Source: Tetrahymena elliotti 4EA (taxonomy: Eukaryota; Ciliophora; Oligohymenophorea; Hymenostomatida; Tetrahymenidae). From it: a stretch of 64,000 nucleotides of DNA. The stretch's first letter is position 1. The number at the start of each line of letters is the position of its first letter. The DNA lies in contig JH720335.1 in assembly GCA_000231825.2 (NCBI GenBank), positions 186,001 through 250,000 on the forward strand. Direction: 5' to 3'. Below the pieces are notes generated by a model that ran no database searches, was not told where the DNA came from, and worked only from the letters and a program-made list of their open reading frames with translations. Both the position numbers and the translations under genes were made by a program. Below, piece after piece: positions 47,903 through 58,370 of the stretch.

Positions 47903-50900
47903 TCATTATTCAAATTTGATAAAACTTTCAAATTAACTAATTTTATTTTTTCTTTTTTATTGATCAATTTATTGAGTTTCTTCATTGATAAAATAAAATT
48001 GCCCTTCTTATATATTGTTTAATTAGTTTTTTTTCTCTACAAATGAATTGTAACGAGAGTGAGACTCTACTTTTGATTCGCAGTAAATATTACTAATTTG
48101 AATTCCATTTTTTGGTACATTTTTATATGAGCCATATGGTTATTAAAATTCTCTCAGACTTTGAGCTTATGAATATTGATTATATTTCTTCAGCTCATTA
48201 TTTTGACTTTCAATTAAATTTTTATTTTAAAAAAGCTTAAAAGATAATGAATTAAGTACATGAATGCAATATTTAGTTAATTAATAATCGTTACTACAGC
48301 AGCAAAATAGTACTTCAAAACAGCTTTATTATTCTTTTAAATTTAAGATAAATTAGTATATTTTTGACTAAACTTCTTTCCTAATTTCTATTTTTTCTTT
48401 AGTAATATATTACTATCCAAGATTATATTAATTATTAAGATTTTATTTCTATTCATTTTGGTTTGGTTGAGGTGCTTAGAAATAATTTTAAAGTAAAAAA
48501 TTATTAAATTACACCCATTTTTAAATATACTTTGCATATTTTTATGGGTGTATTCCAGCATTATGATAGGCTAAATACTCATCAGCTAAATCAGAAAAAA
48601 TGCACTCTACTATCAACATAGCTTTTTCTTTACTGTTAAGTGATCTAATGAAATATTGTAACTTTTATGTGAAGGAAAGAAGCTTTATAAGACAAAATTT
48701 ATCTACTTGGTCAAACAAAAGCTTATCATCATTTAATGGACGTTCTATGATTTATGCCTAGTCTTTCCTTAATTACTCTATCACTTAAATTGTACCAGCA
48801 CTATACAAATTTGTGAAAAAATTGTTTTCTAAAACTTATGGATGGAAATTATAAACCACGCTATAATAATGCCTTTTATCATATTATTAGACTCGATTGA
48901 TAATATCATTTGATTTACTTTTAATTTCACATTCTTCAGGTTAGTAGCAGCAGATCTCTTATTTGAAGTTAAATTAAAAGCTTGAATTTTTCTTTACTGC
49001 TTCAATATCTGACTTATGCATTTATTTTTGACTAAATTTATCTTCATCAAATTCAAATTTACCTTTGAACCTTGAATAAATTTCATTTTCTTTTTCAGTT
49101 TCAGTTTAAAATTTTTCAGCTTCCTTTATATTTTGATTAGTAATCCATTTACTTTGATAATTTCCATTTCCTAAAATATAGATACCAACTCCATGATATT
49201 TAGCTGCATAGTAGATTTTATCTTCACCTATTTGTTAAACAGCATTTGTCTAAATACCATTTGGGAGATCATAACTATTACCTAGAATAATTACTACTTT
49301 ATTTTTGTAAAGCTATGTAAATGGACTATCACTGCTGCCAACAAAATCAAAATCAAATCCTTAATAATTAGTAATGTTCCATATATCCACAAATGATTAA
49401 TATAAAGAAGCAAACTCCTTGATTTGCTCTATAAGCTCTCTCTTAGTTTCAGAATTTACAATTAGAAGAAAATCAGATTTTTCTCTATATTAAAAGTCTT
49501 AAGCAAGCTGAAGAGTAAATTCTCTAGTTTAAATTGTTTAGTAGATATTCTATTAATCATGATAGTAGCCCAAGTCAAGGTGAATATTTATTTTGAATGA
49601 GGAATTAAATGGTAAATCTAAATCAGTAAATTTCAAAGTACCACTAATTGTTTTTTATTCTTATGGATTTAATATTGTTAAAAACTCTTTGTCAAGAAGG
49701 GTTTTATGTTGTTCTAAAGGATCTGGATTTACATAATTCTCATTAAATGATGAAACGCTGGCTTTTTCAAGCTAATTTCTTCTATCTTTATCCTCATTAA
49801 TTTAGTTTTTCGGAACTAATTCAATCACTTATTTATCATTTTTTAAAATCACTCTAACATTTAAGAGTCTTTTTTGTTCAGTTTCAAATCCAATAGGTTT
49901 TGAAGATCTATTAGTTATGCTAAAGGCAAAAGGAGCCTCCTCATTAAATTTAATAGAAGATAATACCTAAATTTTAGATATTTCAACAGGAAATTAAATT
50001 AAATAATCTGTTGAAATCTTACTAACATCATTGAAAGTTCTATTAATTCTCTCTAATGTAGCTTAATAATTTAATTTTGTTTGCTTCTTAAATACAGTAT
50101 TTACACTTCTTTCTTTAAAATCTTTTATTTAAAAAATCAGAGGCTATTATAACCTATAAGATTGATAATTTTGAATGCTTTATGTAATGAAAACATAATC
50201 ATTTTAATTAAATTAAATGCAATCATTTGATTTGAGCCCTATTATAACCCTTTAATGAGTTGGAGTTGGCATTCCACCATTATTTCTAAATACAATACTA
50301 TTAATATGCAATTATTCACCAGGTTCAATAATATCATCATCAGAAGTAGCTTTTTCTACAGTTTCTACTTTAACATTATAAAGGGAGTAATATTTCTAAT
50401 CTTCTACTTTAAAGTAAAACTATCCTTTTTTACCATCTAATCCCTGTTCACCTTTACGACCATCTAATCCATCATTTCCATCACTGCCAGATTCTCCTCC
50501 TTTATTGCTATAGTATAAATATTAATTATCTTAACCTAATTCACTCCAGTGATATGATTTTCCACCTTTTCCTCCTTTACCTGCTTTTCCTCCATATCCT
50601 TTATCACCTCCTTAACCTCCTTTACCACCATCGTTATGATACTCCTCAACCAGCATGAGCAAATCCATATCTTCACTTTTTACTAAAACTTAAATATCAC
50701 CTCCATTACCTCCATTGCCACCTTTACCTCCATCTCCTCCCCATCCGCCATCTCCTCCTTTTTTACCATCAGTTCCCTCCTAAGTTTATGTAGCATCTCT
50801 ACCATAATCTCCATCTCTTCCTTAACCTCCATTGCCTCCTTTTCCACCTTTTCCGCCTTTCGCTCCACGAGAAGTTAAAATAATACCTTTATTAATACTT

Positions 50901-51133
50901 TCTGAAAAATCAAGATAACTTATTTTGTTATTTTTATTCATTTCAATCATTTCTATTCTATTTTCATCTGCTTATAGTTTCAAAATTAGATCTTATCCAT
51001 TTTACCCAGACTTGCCTTATGTCCCATTATCTCCTCTTACTCCATTAATTTCTATTGATGAAGTAGCATTTTTACCATTTGCACCATCAATTCCATTTTC
51101 TCCATCTTTTCCATCATACTTAAAATAAATCAT
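47903..51133 (-). CDS. large protein with Gly-rich collagen-like N-terminus
   Basis: 1076 residues in one uninterrupted code-6 frame. The first ~330 residues are rich in Gly with short collagen-like and GGK/GGN runs (GAKGGKGGKGGNGGQGRDG, NGGKGG-type units, GNDGLDGRKGEQGLDGKKG), interrupted by non-repetitive blocks. After that comes a globular-looking part with beta-rich segments (KVVIILGNSYDLPNG, IYYAAKYHGVGIYILGNG) and a Gln-rich C-terminal coil. No signal peptide or membrane helix is seen, so it may be cytosolic despite the collagen-like repeats. I do not recognise the C-terminal domain. An upstream exon carrying a signal cannot be excluded. Confidence 0.72.
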
Positions 51134-52198
51134 TTGCTAAAGTTAATTTCACTAAATATTTATTTGCCTTTTATCTTCTGATTTCTTATCAAATTTATTA
51201 CAAAATTTTTTATATAAATAATGATTAAAGATAAGAATTAGAGAATTCTCTTATTTTAGATTTTCAGCTAATTAGAATAAAATACAAACCTATACTATAG
51301 AAATATTATAAATTTTGTTATCTGACTCCAATTTGCAATAATTCTTTTCATGTTACCAAATAAGAAATTATGATATTTCTAGACATAGAAATAAATCAAT
51401 TCATCATCTTTTTTTTTTTAAATCTAAATATTAATTTTCTATTCTTTTCAATTTATATTTGTCTATTTTTTCTATTTTTTTTTCATTTAATAGTAAATAT
51501 TCTAAAACTAATTTTATCTTAAAAGTTTTAGGAGCTAGTCTTATAGTAGTAGAGAGGTTATAGATATTTATTGGAAAATATTCTAAATTTGGTTTTACTC
51601 AACACTAAAAATTAAATCAACATTTTTTTGATTCATTTTATGTATTAACAACCTGAATTTATTTCTAAAAATATCTGGTAAAAGTTAATTTTAGAAATCA
51701 GCTTATTTTTTTAATAAAAAAATAAAATTAATACCTTAAATTTTAAATTAAATTATTTCTTAAATTTTAAATTAAATTATTTCTTAAATTTTATAAAAAT
51801 TTGTTTAAATAAAAGCTATTTTACATTAAATGAACAAATTAAAAAATATATTGAAAATCTTCAAAAGTAAATTGAATGTATGTTATTCTTTTTAAATTGT
51901 AAAAAGCTAATAAATATCACATTAATTAGAATTATTGAAATAGATATTAAAATTAGAGTAAATCTTAATATTTTTCTTATATCATAAAAAAAAGAAAAGC
52001 AACGATGTAGTTTTTTGAATAAAAACAAACGTATTGATTTAAAATTTAATAAAAATTATTTTAATTTTGATTACGATATTGGCTGATATCTTAAACGTAT
52101 CTAAGAATTTAATAATATATTAACTATTTAATTTCAATACAAAATTAAAATTTATTTATTGGTTGGTTCATAATTACAAGCAAATAGAGTTATTAATT
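51134..52198. other. intergenic stretch
   Basis: AT-rich, divergent promoters expected. It contains a 24-base tandem repeat, listed separately. Confidence 0.4.
51736..51783. repeat. 24-base tandem repeat, two full copies
   Basis: Two exact consecutive copies beginning ttaaattttaaattaaatt, with the start of a third (ttaaatttt) directly after. Confidence 0.85.
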
Positions 52199-53698
52199 AT
52201 GAGCTCTTTACTAAATAAAGAATTATAAAAAATAAAATAAAAGGTATGTGAGGAGTAAGGACATGATAATTAACCAATATTAAGGATATGCATTAATGAA
52301 TAATGCTTGTTGAGTTAAAAACGTTCTTGTTTTTTATGTGCTGATTGCTTTATCAATCATAGTAGTCATTTTTAAGATTGCATCAAGCTTGATTAATTTA
52401 TTTTTAAATGTTAAGAAAACACTTAAATAAATGGCTCAACTTATGAAAGAAAAATTGAATCTATAGTCTCTGAGTTAAGCGAGCAAGCTAAGAATTTTAG
52501 AAAAAAAATAAAAGAAATGTTTAAATCTTTTAAAAAGTAACTAAAAGAAAAGCATTAAAAGTAAATAACTTCATAACTTTAAAACCTTCAGACAAATTTG
52601 TCAAGCCAAAAAAATAGTCAGAAATCAAATTTAACAATTCACAATCTCATAAAGCAATATAAAGGATATTAAATAGAGTAATTAGATATTGATTATACTT
52701 CATTATTTAACACAATATCTAAGTCTACTATTCAATATTTTAATTCCCTTTTGGAAGAATTTTAGAATATTTTTGCTCTTAAGTCAGCTCAAGTAGAAAA
52801 AAATGCACAAGAAATAAATGACATTATTGAAAAACATTAAAATGTAGAGTAAGCATCACAAGAAGAGGAAGAGTAAAAAGATGTCATTTAAAAGATATTA
52901 GTGAGTTAAGACGATTTGAATAATTAAATGAAAACAGCTGAAGAAGATAAGTGTTAGGCATAAAAGGAGTTAAAGAATTTATAGGATAAATATTTTGCTT
53001 TATAAGAATAAGAGAAGAAATATTTTTATAAGTTAGAATAAAAAAAGAAATTTAATGTTGAATCTTAAAGATCTTTCTTTCATAAAATTTAAAATTTAGC
53101 AGAAAAGCAACTCAATATAAAATTTTAAGAGGAACAAAGGATTAAACTAGGAGATTGTCTAAGTACTAATTAGTTTTTAGGTGAATTTCCTCCAAATAAC
53201 AATTAAAATGATATCCTAATAGAAGACCAACAAAGATTGTAGAGAGAAATAGATATAGCTCGTACTTTAATAAATTATGAAGACCCAGTTAAGTCAATTG
53301 ATGAAGGAAGACTGAATGAAATAGGAACTGATAAAAGCTTCATTATTGAAGACAGCATGAAAGATGCCAGTAAAGAAATAAATACTGAAGAAAAATAAAA
53401 ATATGTATTTTTAGAGAAATCTAAAGTATTCTTACAGCAGAAATAGGATGAATATCTAGATCTATACACAAAAGATATTTAATAACTTTAATATCGTTTA
53501 TAGGATATTGAACAAAAAAAAGAAGAATGCTAAGGAGACTTAGAAAAAGCGAAGATAAAATACTCAGAAAAAGTAGAAAATTTAAGAAATTTGTAACAAT
53601 AGCTATTTAAAAATGAAGATCTCAAGTATTCAGAAAAAAAGAAATTGTTAGACATCTATAAAAAGTCTCCAATCAAAAAAAAAATACTTAATTTTTGA
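52199..53698 (+). CDS. zinc-finger coiled-coil protein, intronless family member
   Basis: 499 residues from ATG 52199 to TGA 53696, no introns. The N-terminus has the same Cys/His layout as the two micro-exon genes: C17, H22, C31, C36, C44, C47, H54 and H57 (RICINEQCLLSQKRSCFLC..CFINHSSH). The rest is Lys/Glu/Gln-rich coiled coil (ERKIESIVSELSEQAKNFRK and later blocks), so a dimer or filament partner is likely. It lacks the W..D..H..CxxC tail of the paralogues. Another ATG at 52431 begins a different frame with a hydrophobic lead; that frame soon closes and is not the gene. B-box-like modules usually mediate protein contacts; function here is unknown. Confidence 0.8.
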
Positions 53699-53773
53699 AA
53701 ATTAATACTTTTCTCAAAGAAGCATAATTTACTATTCTAGATGAAAGATATCTATTTATTTAATTAAAGATAT

Positions 53774-54068
53774 CAAGCTAATTACTTAATCAATAAATCA
53801 GCTAATCACTCACTCAATAATCAATAACTCAACCAATTAATAAATTAATTAATTAGAAAATTAAAACTTTCTCTAAGTATTTAAGATAAATTAGAGATAT
53901 TAGTTCAAAGAGTGTATGGAATATATCTTTACATAGACAAAGTTAATCACTTAATCAATCAATTAACCACTCACTCATTTAATTAATCTATAACTCAATT
54001 AATTAATTACAAAAGTAAACTTTCTCAAAGTATTTGAGAATAAACTAGAAATATTCGTACTTAGAGTT
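53774..54068. repeat. two diverged ~140-base direct repeats
   Basis: Copy 1 spans about 53774-53922, copy 2 about 53938-54068. Shared blocks in order: acttaatcaat, cactcactca, taactcaa, ttaattaatta, aaactttctc and aagtattt, then tagaaatatt-like ends. The many tcaa/taat pieces also form a loose 4-base rhythm inside each copy. No coding signal. Confidence 0.7.
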
Positions 54069-54653
54069 TTTAATTTTTATTCATGTTAATTGATTTTAAT
54101 TAATTGAACGTAAAATCTTTTCTTCTAAACATATTCTTTAGTAATATTCAATTGATTATTTATTTTTTAGTTCCAGTTTTGCTTGAAATTATTAATTCTC
54201 AATTTTATGAGATAAAGAAATGGGGTCTTTTTTTAATAAAGATAATTTTCGATTTTATGGATTCAGAATTTTGATAATAAACAAATTAAATAATTTTTGA
54301 GCCATTGAAAATATTTATCAATTAATTTGCTTGTTTGTTTGCTTTTGCACTTAGATAATAAAATTAATTATAACAAATTGTTACTCATTACTAAGCTTTA
54401 CTTATTATTTATTAAAGAAAAAAAGATAATTTATTTGATCAGTGAAAATATATCAGATTTTATTTTTGTTTGACATCAAATCAATTGCTATTAATCAATA
54501 CAGTATCTAATGTTATTTCCTAACGCATTTATTTTTTTACTATGATAGTTATTTAGCAAAGCAGTTACTGGTATGATAATATATTCAATTTGAAAAGAAA
54601 ATAAAATATAAAATTGTTAAATATATTTTCAATCTATCACAATAAACAAATAA

Positions 54654-54857
54654 AATGAAATCTAAAAATAGTTTTGGCATCTTTTTATTCGATCAAGAAG
54701 AAAAACAAAAATAGTTTTTAATAAAAACTACTTAATTTTCAAATTTTTTTCTTGAAGAATATTCAATCAGCTGCAAACTTTTGAGTTGTGAATTGATTAT
54801 TTTAATTCTTTATTTCTTAGATGATGTTAGCAAATAGATATTTATATTTCAAGGGTG
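54654..54857 (+). CDS. possible short ORF, unrecognised
   Basis: 67 codons (MKSKNSFGIFLFDQEEKQ...), with a hydrophobic patch CELIILILYFL, in a good A-rich start context. Nothing else supports it; it may be chance. Confidence 0.2.
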
Positions 54858-55000
54858 ATAAGTATTGTTTTCAGCAATTAAGAAGTTATTAAATCATGAA
54901 AAATTAATAATAAATAAATAAATAAATTTGTTAATATTGTTTTTAATCATTAGGTAGATATTTTATTTTCTTTAATTGAAAAAGGTATATTAAATATAAG

Positions 55001-57356
55001 ATGGGACTGTCATAATCATAAGGAATTATTAATTCTTCACATAGAGTTTAAGAGGACGATATTAATTTGAGAAGGTAGAGATCCTTATTTTTCCCTTTAG
55101 GTGAAAACAGACGTATTAAGACAATTGATTACCTTCTAGTTGCTTGCGATACTCTTGCAACAGTCGATAAAGATAAAGATTAGAGCTAAATTTTAGACAA
55201 AGATTAGAAAGAAAAAAGAAAGATTTTAAATGCAGCTTCAACTGCAAATATTCAGCTGATTGAATCAGCCTTCAAAGAATATGATTACAATTACTCTAAA
55301 AGTAATCTTATAAAAATGGAGTTTAAGATGTAAAAGAATTCATTTGATGACTATCTAGATGAATTGTTTAGCAATTCTAGCTCTAATGGATTTATCCTCT
55401 ATTTTACTGGACAACTAAATCAAAATCAATAATTAGTTCTTAATAAGACAGAAAACACAGTTGCCCTCTATGACTTTAAGAATATTATCAAACGTTGGCG
55501 TAGAGTCCCCGATTTCATTAATAAGCATCTTTTGATTATTGTAGATGCTGAGAATTCTGGTTCCATTCTCGCTTTAAATAACAAAAAAGAATTAAATGAA
55601 TATGAAGATTTGTTTGGAACAGATGATACTGGAAATAATTCAAACTTCAATTATAGAAGAGATCCCACATTCAGCATATTTGCCAGCTAAACTAGAAGAA
55701 GTAAAGATAAAGATTTCTACTTAGGTGAGAGCCCTAACAATAATTTTTAGGGAGACTTTAAGAACAATTCTAGATTATAAAATAATGGAAAAGGCCCAAG
55801 TAGCTTTAACGATGCCTCTGTTGATCAAGTTGATTTTGATGATTAAAAGATCAAGAACTTCATTCAATCTTCCAACTTTACAGCATTGTTTTCTGAATAT
55901 TTAAAAAGTGGAAAGCCATAAAGCCTTTCTGACATAGCCAAGGTCAAAGGTGTTCAAACTGCTTTAAATGATAATGATCCTTTCTTCTTTGGATTTATGG
56001 TTAAGGCTTACCTCGATTTTGGTATATTCTTCTGGTCAAGATACTAAAAAATGATTAACTAACTTGAATTAAATTGCTATGTAGCTGTCGGATTAGCCAT
56101 TGAGAACAAAGATCAATAAAATTTTAATAACTAAAAAATAGGTCAATACACTTCATAGGTCTTTTAAGCTATTTCTGATGATTATAAGTTAATGTTAGCA
56201 AAAGATTTAACTGAAACTTAAAAAGTTCAAGGTCTAATGGGCTCTCCATAAAAAACGAAAGTTCCAACGCTTGCTGAACTAGAAACCAGTAGCTATCAAA
56301 ACTTAGAATCAAAGTTAATGCACAGAAGTTAAAAAGGCAATTATTTTGGTTTTGTAGGTATTTAGAAGAAGGATAAAAAATTTGGTAACCCCTTATTTTC
56401 TAAGCCAGCGTAAACAGCCAAAACATAAAACTAACTTATAATAATTAAATCTATTGACAATCTAGAAATTCCTGAAAGTAATAATAATCTTGTATCCTCT
56501 CTCAATCACCTTGAAGTAAGCTCATTTTAGTCTAATAATGCTTTCAAATCCACTATCCTCAGAGGCAATCAAAATTTAGATGAAGGAAATATTGTTAGAA
56601 AGCACTATGGAATGTAAGAGTATGTTGAATAATCGGCAGAAATAGAAAAATAAAGTAAAGATAATAAGCAATTCATTGAACTGTATGAAGGAATGTGGAA
56701 TGAAGACTTATTCAGTAACTATGGTATTTACTACTATAAAAATGGTGACAGGTAATAAATAAATTATTTAATTAATTTTTTGTTTTTAAAATAAAATTTC
56801 ATTATGATATAGATATGAAGGAGAATATAAAAATGGAATGAAAAATGGATTTGGTATCTATTATTACTCTAATGGAAATATTTATGCAGGAAACTTCGAA
56901 GATAATTAGATGTCTGGAATAGGAAAGTTAATATATACTAATGGTTAAATCTTTGTAGGAAACTTCAAAAGCAATAAAAAGGAAGGATTTGGAATCAAAA
57001 AGTAGATAATAGATTCTATAGAAATGGTATCATATGGCAAATGGATTAACAACGAAGAAAACGATTTCTTTACAATCTCAATGTCTAATATGAAAAATAT
57101 TGAAATGTATGCATAAATGAAGAAAGGAGAAATCTGTGAGAATGTAGAATATAAAGTCAAGTTACCCGAAAAAGAAGAAAAGCAAGGTGTTTGCATTGCA
57201 AAATGGGTTAATAATAGAAGAATCTAAGAAATCTAAATCAAGTAAGAATTGGTGAAATAAGAAAGCATCTACTCATAATATTTAACACAAATTTAAGATT
57301 TTGATAAGTAGTACATCAAATTCATTCCTTCAACAATTAGTATTCCTAAACATTGA
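55001..57356 (+). CDS. pseudo-caspase domain fused to MORN repeats
   Basis: Two exons, 55001-56751 and 56813-57356, give 764 residues. Residues ~40-190 follow the caspase/metacaspase p20 outline: DYLLVACDTL, then a spacer, GFILYFTGQL (131-139) where the family has ..YFSGHG, and HLLIIVDAENSGS (176-188) where it has ..ID(S/A)CxSG. The catalytic His is Gln138 and the catalytic Cys is Glu184, so proteolysis is not expected. The middle (190-580) is not recognised and includes a block PFFFGFMVKAYLDFGIFFWS. MORN repeats follow (YYYKNGDR/YEGEYKNGMKNGFGIYYYSNG type, IYAGNFEDNQMSGIGKLIY, IFVGNFKSNKKEGFGI). A cortical or membrane scaffold is inferred. Confidence 0.72.
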
Positions 57357-57999
57357 ATGAAGAGTTTGTTTTACCTCATACATCTATAACTCTTTTTTAA
57401 TCTCAAAATAAAATAATTATTTTTCTTTATTTATTCTTTGTATTTCTATTTGTTTGTATTGTTTTTCTTTCAATCTTTTAGTTATTTTATACTCAAATTT
57501 CTACTATTTCGTTACATTTTCATTTTATTATCGATATTTTCAAATATTAAATTTAAAAATAAAATTAAACTTTATTTTAAAAGAATGTGCTTTGAAATTT
57601 CAACTAAATCAAAAATATTTTAAAATTAAAAAAAAAATTTGTTTTAAAAATAAAAATTGTTTCTATTATATTCATAAAATACTTTATTTGTGGATTCTTC
57701 TCAATTTAAACAATTAATTAAAGCTCTTACCTAATAATTATAACTATCAGATTATTAGATTATTGCAAAATATAATTCATAGGAAATATAGGTAAATATA
57801 TTTATTGAAGGGAGACTTTTAAACTCCACATATTAAATACATATCAATCTTTTTCAAAAAAGCAAAACAAAATTATTAATTTAAAAGAAAATTCAATTAA
57901 AAAAATTAATTTATCATCTGTTTAAGAATAAAAATCAATATTTATATAAAAAAAAATTAAAAATACAAATACTGTAAATCGTCATAATATCTAACTTTA
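57357..57999. other. intergenic stretch
   Basis: Very AT-rich; no feature. Apparent frames near 57438-57717 are low-complexity and not convincing. Confidence 0.4.
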
Positions 58000-58122
58000 A
58001 TAAATATTTACCCAAAAAAATTTTTTTGGGTAATTTTCACCTCCAAAATGGTACTTAAGATTGGGGGCAGGAGCAGGAGAGGCGTAATGAGGATTTGCAG
58101 TATATTGATTTTCTTTTTAAGG
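58000..58122 (-). CDS. isolated coding-like exon (Ala/Pro-rich)
   Basis: In AT-rich surroundings this GC-richer piece reads on the minus strand as QYTANPHYASPAPAPNLK followed by YHFGGENYPKKFFWVN and a TGA at about 57985. It has a plausible acceptor (TTAAAAAG) at about 58121. Codon choice (GCC, GCT, CCT) suits ciliate coding sequence. I found no partner exons upstream except REV3, whose stop lies at 58306. It may be a 3' exon of an unseen or decayed gene. The plus strand is also open but uses rare codons. Confidence 0.3.
58008..58033. repeat. 26-base perfect palindrome
   Basis: TTACCC-A7-T7-GGGTAA with no loop. On RNA it would form a hairpin. Its position near gene ends suggests a 3'-end structure, but no rule for that is known in ciliates. 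Confidence 0.7.
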
Positions 58123-58182
58123 TAAAGTTATTGTTTATTATTTTATATTTGTAAAAAATTTGAAAAAAACAATTTTTCTATT

Positions 58183-58370
58183 AATTCAAAAATTATTTTT
58201 TGATAAGTCATGGAGAATAGAAATGTATTTTTTATTCTTAGTAAGAATTTAGTAATATGTAATAAAATATGCTTAAAATTTATATTAGTTAGATTAAGGT
58301 AAGATTCAAAAATCATTTGCTAAATTGTAGAGAATAGAAGTGTATTTTTTTAAGTCAGGATTTATGACTT
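58183..58370. repeat. partial duplication of the REV3 3' end
   Basis: About 58183-58250 resembles 58304-58370. On the minus strand the upstream gene ends KKYTSILYNLANDF-stop, while the duplicate would encode KKYISILHDLSKNNF-stop. The copy has no connection to a coding exon. Confidence 0.65.

Larger units (their letters stand above)
53699..55000. other. intergenic stretch with diverged direct repeats
   Basis: Contains the ~140-base repeats at 53774-54068 and a weak small frame at 54654-54857, both listed separately; otherwise AT-rich. Confidence 0.4.

Noticed and set aside
52431..52600. Start of a gene at ATG 52431 with an upstream hydrophobic segment
   Set aside because: That frame is interrupted by TGA shortly upstream and again downstream. 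The frame from ATG 52199 is open for 499 codons and carries the zinc-finger module.
57438..57717. Phe/Tyr/Lys-rich frames after the caspase-MORN gene
   Set aside because: Low-complexity translation of AT-rich DNA without splice context or protein-like composition.
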